Source: an uncultured Akkermansia sp. (GTDB taxonomy: Bacteria > Verrucomicrobiota > Verrucomicrobiia > Verrucomicrobiales > Akkermansiaceae). From it: a DNA stretch of 5,111 nucleotides. Below, in pieces: positions 1 to 3,691 of this stretch (position 1 is its first letter; every line of letters begins with the position of its first letter). The stretch lies in the NCBI GenBank assembly GCA_904501955.1, contig CAJGCY010000174.1:1-5111 (forward strand). The letters run 5' to 3'. The notes below the pieces were generated by a model. It worked only from the letters and a program-made list of their open reading frames with translations. It did no database searches and was not told the DNA's origin. The translations under genes and the position numbers were made by a program.

Positions 1-119
1 AAACTCGCGCCCACAACGGCTCGGAGCTCCGCTTCGCTACGGTCCTCGCCATTATATGTCGGCCTACGCTGCGTCGCTTCGCTCCGTCGCTCCGGGCTCA
101 ATTTTCTTTTTTTACGCTA

Positions 120-155
120 CCCGGGGTTCCGCGGCTTCACCGCTCCACCACCGGG
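120..155. repeat. GC-rich stem-loop in intergenic repeat
   Basis: CCCGG at 120-124 pairs with CCGGG at 151-155. The stem continues through GGT (125-127) with ACC (147-149) after a single bulged A at 150. A symmetric 3x3 internal loop follows, then an inner stem GCGG (131-134) with CCGC (140-143) closing a five-base loop. The structure is symmetrical enough to form on either strand. It is probably one unit of a dispersed genomic repeat rather than a terminator, because no clean T tract follows it in either direction. Confidence 0.5.
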
Positions 156-167
156 CTATTTTATAGC

Positions 168-180
168 GCCCCTCCGGGGC
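168..180. repeat. Small GCCCC/GGGGC hairpin
   Basis: GCCCC at 168-172 pairs perfectly with GGGGC at 176-180 around a TCC loop, with AT-rich sequence on both sides (TTTTATA before, TCAAAT after). It sits 12 bases from the larger stem-loop at 120-155, so the two may be parts of one composite repeat. Function unknown. Confidence 0.45.
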
Positions 181-223
181 TCAAATCTAGGCTCGCTTAC
201 GCTCGCAAAAATTCCCCCACCAT

Positions 224-252
224 CCCCCTCCAACTTCCGATTTATCGAGCAG
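224..252 (-). repeat. Copy 1 of the gene-end repeat (3' of the Sel1 gene)
   Basis: Read on the minus strand this contains CTGCTCGATAAATCGG followed by AAGTTGGAGGGGG. Its core TAAATCGGAAGTTG (231-244) is identical to the copies at 3479-3492 (plus) and 3612-3625 (minus). With its upstream extension it matches the 3612-3633 copy at 21 of 22 positions. The core begins 57 nt after the Sel1 stop codon, in the same sense as that gene. Confidence 0.75.
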
Positions 253-301
253 ACAGCACACTCAAGACCATACAGGGCTTCCCCCCCTCTGCATGCGTGC
301 C

Positions 302-2242
302 TCACGCTCGGGTAATGAAGTCATACCACTCATCCAATTTCTCGAAAAGGCTTTTATCATAATGCTTGTAGCCTTGGGCTTTAGCCAGTTGGAACCATTT
401 GACCGCCTGTGCTGCATCACGAGGCACGCCGTCTCCCTCATTGTAGCACTGCCCCAAGTAATACTGAGCAGCCGGAATCCCCTGCTCGGCGGCGCGGCGG
501 AACCATTTCGCCGCAGCCTCCGCATTCTTCTGCACCCCCTCACCTTTTTTATAGAACATGGCCAAGGCATATTGCGCTTCGGCATGCCCTAGCTCAGCAG
601 CCCGCCGGTACAAATCCGCGGCAAGCTCAACATACTTGGGTACGACCGTTCCGTGGTGATAACACTTCGCCAATGTGTAAATAATGGAGGTGTTACCCTT
701 AGTCACAGAACGCTCCAGCCATTTCCGCGCCTCCTGCACATCAAACGGCACGCCACGGCCTCTGTAATAACACATACCCAAAGCAAACTGTGCATGGTCA
801 TACTCCTGCGCAGCTGCCAGAGTATACAGGCGCGCAGCCTCTTCGACATTCTTGCGCACCCCCTCGCCTTTCTCATGACACACGCCCAAGTTGTACTGAG
901 CCCGGGCAAGCCCCTGCTCTGCTGCCTTGCAGTACCACTTCACCGCCTCCTCGGCATTTTTCGTCACGCCGGAGCCGTTTTCGCAACACACGCCCAAGTT
1001 GAATTGAGCCTTGGCATGCCCCTGCTCCGCGGAAAGGCGGTACCATTTCACGGCTTCCGTGGCATCTTTGGGCACACCTATACCATTTTCGCAGAACACG
1101 CCCATGTTGAACTGAGCGGAGGCAAGCCCCTGCGCGGCTGACAAACGATACCATTTCACCGCCTCATCAGTATTCTTCGTCACGCCGTTTCCATGGTAAT
1201 AACACGTAGCTAAAGCATTTTGCGCACGGGGGAAGCCCTGCTCCGCGGCCATGCGGTACCACTTTGCCGCCTCAGAGGCATCTTTTGGCACACCGAAGCC
1301 ATTTTCGCAACACACACCCATGTTGAATTGAGCGGAAGCAAGCCCATACTCCGCCGCGGGGCGGTAGCATTTCACGGCCTCCTCATACTTTTTCTCATTG
1401 AAAAATCGTCCTCCTTGAGTACTCAAATCCGCAGCGGTGGCGTGATTGATTCGAGCCAAGGCTTTTTTAGCGTTCTCATTCCCCTGCTCCGCGGCAAGGC
1501 GGTACCATTTCACGGCCTCCGTGGCATTTTTCGGCACGCCTAAGCCATTTTCGCAACACACGCCCATGTTGAATTGAGCGGAAGGGAGTCCCAGCTCCGC
1601 CGCGGGGCGGTAGCATTTCACGGCCTCCTCATACTTTTTCTCATTGTAAAATCGCCCTCCTTGATTACACAAATCCGCAGCAGTGGCGTGATTGATTCGA
1701 GCTAAGGCTTTTTTAGCGTTCTCATTCCCCTGCTCCGCGGCAAGGCGGTACCATTTCAACGCCTCCGTGGCATTTTTAGGCGCACCTAAGCCATTTTCGC
1801 AACACACGCCCATGTTGAATTGAGCGGAGGCATTTCCCTGCTCCGCCGCGGGGCGAAAGCATTTCACGGCTTCCTCATACTTTTTCTCCTTGTAGAGGCT
1901 TACCCCCTGATTACACAAAGCGACAGGTGAAGGAGAGGGAGAAGCGCTTGTGGCGTGATTGATTGCGGTTACGTCTTTTTGGGCACTCCCCTTCATCTGT
2001 TCCATAGCACGACGGCACCAGTCCATTGCCTCCTCGGCAAGGCGGTATAACTTCGCCGGCTCGGCGGCATCTTTAGACACGGCCAAGTCGGATTGAGAGG
2101 AGGTAAGTGCCTGCTTTGCCGCGAGGTGGAAGCATTTTGCAGCCTCCTCATACTTTTTCTCCTTGTAGAGGTTTATCCCCCGATTTAACAAACTTTCGGG
2201 TGAGGATGCGGCGGATGATTGATGCTGTTGATTCTCGTTCAT
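302..2242 (-). CDS. Sel1-repeat (TPR-like) protein, 646 aa
   Basis: This is a predicted alpha-solenoid scaffold protein. Sel1 repeats usually mediate protein-protein contacts in signalling, but the partner is not evident here. Counting from the ATG at 2242, residues 18-98 are a degenerate first module. Near-identical modules of about 82 residues follow from about residue 106, each pairing an EKKYEEAVKC helix block with a Sel1 unit. Eight contiguous 36-residue Sel1 units then run from about 337 to 624, with a 22-residue tail ending in DEWYDFITRA. Eleven canonical units are visible (consensus AQFNMGVCCENGxGVPK...A.KWYRLAAEQG). The double Cys where many Sel1 repeats have Tyr is unusual. There is no signal peptide or membrane segment, so it is probably cytoplasmic. 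A GTG at 2290 would add 16 residues, but it overlaps the likely -10 box, so the ATG is preferred. No Shine-Dalgarno is visible: CCTCC directly precedes the ATG. The family call is firm; the biological role is unknown. Confidence 0.93.
   Translation of the reverse strand: MNENQQHQSSAASSPESLLNRGINLYKEKKYEEAAKCFHLAAKQALTSSQSDLAVSKDAAEPAKLYRLAEEAMDWCRRAMEQMKGSAQKDVTAINHATSASPSPSPVALCNQGVSLYKEKKYEEAVKCFRPAAEQGNASAQFNMGVCCENGLGAPKNATEALKWYRLAAEQGNENAKKALARINHATAADLCNQGGRFYNEKKYEEAVKCYRPAAELGLPSAQFNMGVCCENGLGVPKNATEAVKWYRLAAEQGNENAKKALARINHATAADLSTQGGRFFNEKKYEEAVKCYRPAAEYGLASAQFNMGVCCENGFGVPKDASEAAKWYRMAAEQGFPRAQNALATCYYHGNGVTKNTDEAVKWYRLSAAQGLASAQFNMGVFCENGIGVPKDATEAVKWYRLSAEQGHAKAQFNLGVCCENGSGVTKNAEEAVKWYCKAAEQGLARAQYNLGVCHEKGEGVRKNVEEAARLYTLAAAQEYDHAQFALGMCYYRGRGVPFDVQEARKWLERSVTKGNTSIIYTLAKCYHHGTVVPKYVELAADLYRRAAELGHAEAQYALAMFYKKGEGVQKNAEAAAKWFRRAAEQGIPAAQYYLGQCYNEGDGVPRDAAQAVKWFQLAKAQGYKHYDKSLFEKLDEWYDFITRA
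1437..1949 (-). repeat. Tandem duplication inside the Sel1 gene (about 246 bp and 267 bp units)
   Basis: GTGGCGTGATTGATT recurs at 1437, 1683 and 1950, giving periods of 246 and 267 bp (82 and 89 codons). The longer unit carries a seven-residue insertion rich in Ser-Pro. By eye, the first 146 aligned bases of the 1437 and 1683 units differ at only six positions, which indicates recent duplication or gene conversion. Both periods are multiples of three, so the reading frame is kept. Copy number could vary between strains, and short-read assembly could collapse it. Confidence 0.85.
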
Positions 2243-2283
2243 GGAGGCTACGCGCGTGCTAAGATGATGTTCGGAGCCTCCAT
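2241..2283 (-). promoter_or_regulatory. 9-bp inverted repeat across the Sel1 leader and start codon
   Basis: ATGGAGGCT at 2241-2249 and AGCCTCCAT at 2275-2283 are perfect inverted copies separated by 25 bases. One arm covers two bases of the ATG start codon and the seven bases upstream of it. The other overlaps the end of the predicted -10 box and the expected transcription start near 2275. It could be an operator. If transcription starts further upstream, it could be an mRNA hairpin in which GGAGG pairs with the CCTCC beside the start codon. Confidence 0.45.
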
Positions 2284-2309
2284 TATGCACCGCAAGGGCG
2301 AATTTTCAA
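2282..2309 (-). promoter_or_regulatory. Sigma70-like promoter for the Sel1 gene
   Basis: On the minus strand, TTGAAA (2309-2304, five of six consensus bases) and CATAAT (2287-2282, five of six) are separated by 16 bp. The expected start near 2275 gives a leader of about 33 nt before the ATG at 2242. This excludes the alternative GTG start at 2288-2290, which lies in the promoter. Confidence 0.6.
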
Positions 2310-2339
2310 GCAAATTTTCCGCTCAGCGCGGCCACTCTT

Positions 2340-2361
2340 CATTCAACTGCGGATTTATCGG
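2340..2361 (-). repeat. Degenerate copy 2 of the gene-end repeat (3' of the HTH gene)
   Basis: Read on the minus strand, CCGATAAATCCGCAGTTGAA is followed by TG. It matches the corresponding stretch 3' of the kinase gene at 18 of 22 positions, including CGATAAATC and AGTTGAA. The core starts about 103 nt past the stop of the HTH gene, in the same sense as that gene, and also lies upstream of the Sel1 promoter. It is weaker than the other copies and could be partly chance. Confidence 0.4.
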
Positions 2362-2431
2362 ACCTTGGGGGAGGCTTTTTCGCGCAGCGGGGTGTCAGGG
2401 TACAGCTCCGCTGAGTGCGAGAATGAGTATA

Positions 2432-2481
2432 CCGCACTTTCAGCAATTGTGCATGCCTCCTCAATCTTTCCCTAAGTGCGG
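2432..2481 (-). terminator. Possible 3' hairpin of the HTH gene (weak)
   Basis: CCGCACTT (2432-2439) and AAGTGCGG (2474-2481) are perfect inverted 8-mers. On the minus strand the stem starts inside the last codons of the HTH gene, the 34-nt loop contains its stop codon, and the stem is followed by TATACTCATTCTC. That tail is only loosely T-rich and the loop is long, so terminator function is doubtful. Confidence 0.22.
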
Positions 2482-2901
2482 AACTTCGTCCGCCAAGAAC
2501 TCGGAAAGAGTTTTCCCCTGGGCAAAAGCCTTCTTCTCCAGCATTTTGCGCGTTACAGGATCAAGGCTGAGGGTAATGAGCGTTTCTTCACGCACCTGAA
2601 CGCGTGAGGGCAAAGAAAGCGGCACCTCCTTCATCAACTCACGGATGATGTGCACTTTCGCGGCAGGTATCAGCTTGCGAGCCATCCAGTTGCGCACTGT
2701 AGACTCCGTGACGAAACACTTCTCAGCAAGCCATGCATAACTGTAGTTGTTGGCCTTCAGCCACAACTTTACATTCAACTTTAACTCGTCTTGCTCCGCT
2801 GTTTCCACTGAAGCGAGTGTAGCATTTTTGTCATTATTTGGCAAGCGGTATTTGCTCGCCAGCTCTTTTTTTTTGAACTGAGTTATTTTTAGGGTTGACA
2901 T
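2461..2901 (-). CDS. Small DNA-binding protein with HTH and ribbon-helix-helix-like parts, 146 aa
   Basis: This is a probable transcriptional regulator. Residues 1-23 are basic (ITQFKKKELASKYRL). Residues 39-90 hold a Cro/C1-type helix-turn-helix (NYSYAWLAEKCFVTESTV, then RNWMARKLIPAAK). Residues 104-146 look like a ribbon-helix-helix: strand ETLITLSLDP, helix VTRKMLEKKAFAQ, turn GKT, helix LSEFLADEV. Joining these two DNA-binding folds in one short chain is uncommon. The ATG at 2901 is preferred because AAAAGGG lies four bases upstream. Starting at 2967 would add 22 mostly hydrophobic residues and overlap the divergent gene. It is transcribed away from the CxxC gene at 2951, with 49 bp between start codons. 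Its own promoter is not clear. Composition looks more AT-rich than the kinase gene. Fold assignment is by pattern; targets are unknown. Confidence 0.8.
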   Translation of the reverse strand: MSTLKITQFKKKELASKYRLPNNDKNATLASVETAEQDELKLNVKLWLKANNYSYAWLAEKCFVTESTVRNWMARKLIPAAKVHIIRELMKEVPLSLPSRVQVREETLITLSLDPVTRKMLEKKAFAQGKTLSEFLADEVPHLGKD

Positions 2902-2921
2902 AGTACCCTTTTCGATATAAA
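2895..2921 (+). promoter_or_regulatory. Sigma70-like promoter for the CxxC protein gene
   Basis: A perfect TTGACA (2895-2900) is followed by TATAAA (2916-2921, five of six) with a short 15-bp spacer. TAAAAA at 2918-2923 would give 17 bp but fits the consensus less well. Expected initiation near 2928 leaves a leader of about 22 nt before the ATG at 2951. The -35 box overlaps the start codon of the divergent HTH gene (2899-2901). Confidence 0.45.
2906..2912 (-). promoter_or_regulatory. Ribosome binding site fixing the HTH gene start
   Basis: The minus strand reads AAAAGGG, then TACT, then ATG. This purine-rich Shine-Dalgarno-like site, four bases from the ATG at 2901, favours that start over the upstream in-frame ATG at 2967. 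Confidence 0.55.
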
Positions 2922-2946
2922 AATAAATCAGACACACGAATACAGC

Positions 2947-2956
2947 AATCATGATT
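2947..2956. promoter_or_regulatory. Palindrome over the CxxC gene start codon (possible operator)
   Basis: AATCATGATT is a perfect 10-bp palindrome centred on the ATG at 2951. It lies in the divergent interval, where an autoregulatory HTH protein might bind. A 10-bp palindrome can occur by chance, so this is a weak call. Confidence 0.2.
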
Positions 2957-3448
2957 ATCACCTTCACATGTCCGAACTGCGGCGCCCACCAGCTTCAACA
3001 AATCAGGCAGACCATACAAAGGACAGAGGTCAAGGTCACCACCACGAGTGGCGGTGAGCTGAAGACCAGCCCCATCGGGGTAGTGGAGGAGCTGCGCGGC
3101 CCGGTGTTGGGCTACCGCTGCCGTAGTTGCCGTTACCCAGACATCCGCAATCATGAGGATAAGAGCGGTTTTTACTGGCAAAAGCCGGAGGATGTGCATG
3201 AGGCGGGCTGCTTGGTCATCACGGATGGCGTGAACACCCCGCAGCGCTGTATGATATGCTATGCGGATGGCACGGTGGAGCCCATTCTGTATGATGGCAA
3301 CGGCAAAGCGACGCTCACCGCAGAGGAGCGCTCCCGTATTCTGGAGGCTCGTGGCGCCACCAATGCCGTGCTCATCAGCGAGGCGGACCCCGGCATCAGC
3401 GCCTTCTCCGGCACGGATTGGCAGGGCGTGGAAACCGTTTTCATTTAA
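2951..3448 (+). CDS. Unrecognised protein with three CxxC pairs (probable zinc binding), 165 aa
   Basis: I do not recognise this family. The N-terminus opens with a zinc-ribbon knuckle CPNCG (Cys7, Cys10), a second knuckle CRSC lies at 57-60, and a third pair CMIC at 100-103. The first two are spaced like a split zinc ribbon; the third, with Cys87 nearby, could form another site. Between them lies a polar segment of about 45 residues (LQQIRQTIQRTEVKVTTTSG). The C-terminal 60 residues are acidic and include LTAEERSRILEARG, probably helical. There is no signal peptide or membrane segment. The ATG is placed six residues before the first knuckle; no clear Shine-Dalgarno precedes it (ACAGCAATC). 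It is divergent from the HTH regulator, which suggests co-regulation. It could be a nucleic-acid or protein-binding adaptor; I cannot assign a reaction. Confidence 0.82.
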   Translation: MIITFTCPNCGAHQLQQIRQTIQRTEVKVTTTSGGELKTSPIGVVEELRGPVLGYRCRSCRYPDIRNHEDKSGFYWQKPEDVHEAGCLVITDGVNTPQRCMICYADGTVEPILYDGNGKATLTAEERSRILEARGATNAVLISEADPGISAFSGTDWQGVETVFI

Positions 3449-3478
3449 TCCGCACAGGCATTAAGCCGAACAGCGCGG

Positions 3479-3625
3479 TAAATCGGAAGTTGAGGGGGTG
3501 ATTTGTAACATTCATTCACTCGGAGCGAGGGACTTTAGTCCCTCTTATGGATTAGCCCCGCACGTATTTGTGGGACTAAAGTCCCACGCTCCGATAGATT
3601 TTGTTGCCCTTCAACTTCCGATTTA
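3479..3625. mobile_element. 147-bp dyad-symmetric element with 19-bp terminal inverted repeats (MITE-like or paired gene-end repeats)
   Basis: The ends, TAAATCGGAAGTTGAGGGG at 3479-3497 and its inverse at 3607-3625, match at 18 of 19 positions. Inside are two inverted 25-bp hairpin units (3520-3544 and 3570-3594) around a 25-nt centre. CGAACAG occurs on both sides (3467-3473 and 3627-3633), but five bases and one base away from the ends respectively, so it is not a clean target duplication. There is no coding capacity. The element fills the gap between two convergent genes. It may be a non-autonomous mobile repeat, or simply two gene-end repeats facing each other. The same end sequence occurs alone at 231-244. 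Confidence 0.55.
3520..3594. repeat. Nested hairpins: two 25-bp inverted units, each self-complementary
   Basis: The left unit (3520-3544) is TCGGAGC followed by the hairpin GAGGGAC-TTTA-GTCCCTC. The right unit (3570-3594) is the hairpin GTGGGAC-TAAA-GTCCCAC followed by GCTCCGA. The units are inverted copies with 23 of 25 matches. The two differences are the partner bases of one stem pair, A-T in the left hairpin and T-A in the right. They can fold as two hairpins with 7-bp stems or as one long stem. On the plus strand TAGATTTTGTTG follows, so a terminator role between the convergent genes is possible. Confidence 0.75.
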
Positions 3626-3633
3626 TCGAACAG
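3612..3633 (-). repeat. Copy 3 of the gene-end repeat (3' of the kinase gene)
   Basis: Minus strand CTGTTCGATAAATCGGAAGT is followed by TG. It is the right end of the 147-bp element and matches the copy at 231-252 with one difference in 22. The core begins 66 nt after the kinase stop codon, in the sense of that gene. Confidence 0.75.
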
Positions 3634-3691
3634 TTTGAAATCGCCGGAAACCTTAAACAGAGCGTTACAATGTACAAGGTCCATGCACGTT

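Larger units (their letters stand above)
1..301. other. Non-coding 3' flank of the Sel1 gene, rich in short GC-rich repeats
   Basis: No credible coding region is visible on either strand of this stretch. It consists of GC-rich blocks broken by short AT tracts near 50-57, 99-113, 157-165 and 205-212. CGCTTCGCT occurs at 30-38 and 75-83, GCTCCG recurs several times in the first 100 bases, and CGGAGCTCCG at 22-31 is a perfect palindrome. CCGGGCT followed by an AT tract occurs at 92-98 and 151-157, with the related CCGGGGCT at 174-181. Hairpin-rich intergenic repeats of this kind are familiar from Verrucomicrobia and Planctomycetes, though I recall that only in general terms. No clean intrinsic terminator for the minus-strand Sel1 gene was found here; a C7 run at 281-287 lies just past its stop. 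Confidence 0.6.

Noticed and set aside
293..1543. Plus-strand open frames opposite the Sel1 gene
   Set aside because: They are mirror images of the repeat-containing gene, their translations follow its repeat periodicity and they have no start signals or recognisable domains.
2243..2290. GTG start at 2290 for the Sel1 protein
   Set aside because: It lies in the predicted -10 region and adds 16 residues with no repeat character.
2385..2413. CAGCGG/CCGCTG hairpin with a nearby run of five T (plus) or A (minus)
   Set aside because: The T run precedes the stem on the plus strand and is an A run after the stem on the minus strand, so it is wrongly placed for an intrinsic terminator in either direction.
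2444..2458. Mini-ORF just after the HTH gene stop: GGAGGC then ATG CAC AAT TGC TGA on the minus strand
   Set aside because: Only four codons, and the Shine-Dalgarno-like GGAGG is one base from the ATG, too close for normal initiation.
2902..2967. Upstream in-frame ATG that would give the HTH protein a hydrophobic N-terminus (MKVIIMIAVFVCLIYFY)
   Set aside because: It would overlap the start of the divergent CxxC gene and run through its likely promoter, while the ATG at 2901 has a good ribosome binding site. A membrane-bound version cannot be fully excluded.
2945..3156. GCAATCATGA occurring at 2945-2954 and 3147-3156
   Set aside because: A 10-mer repeated once in 5 kb is expected by chance, and the second copy is inside a coding region.
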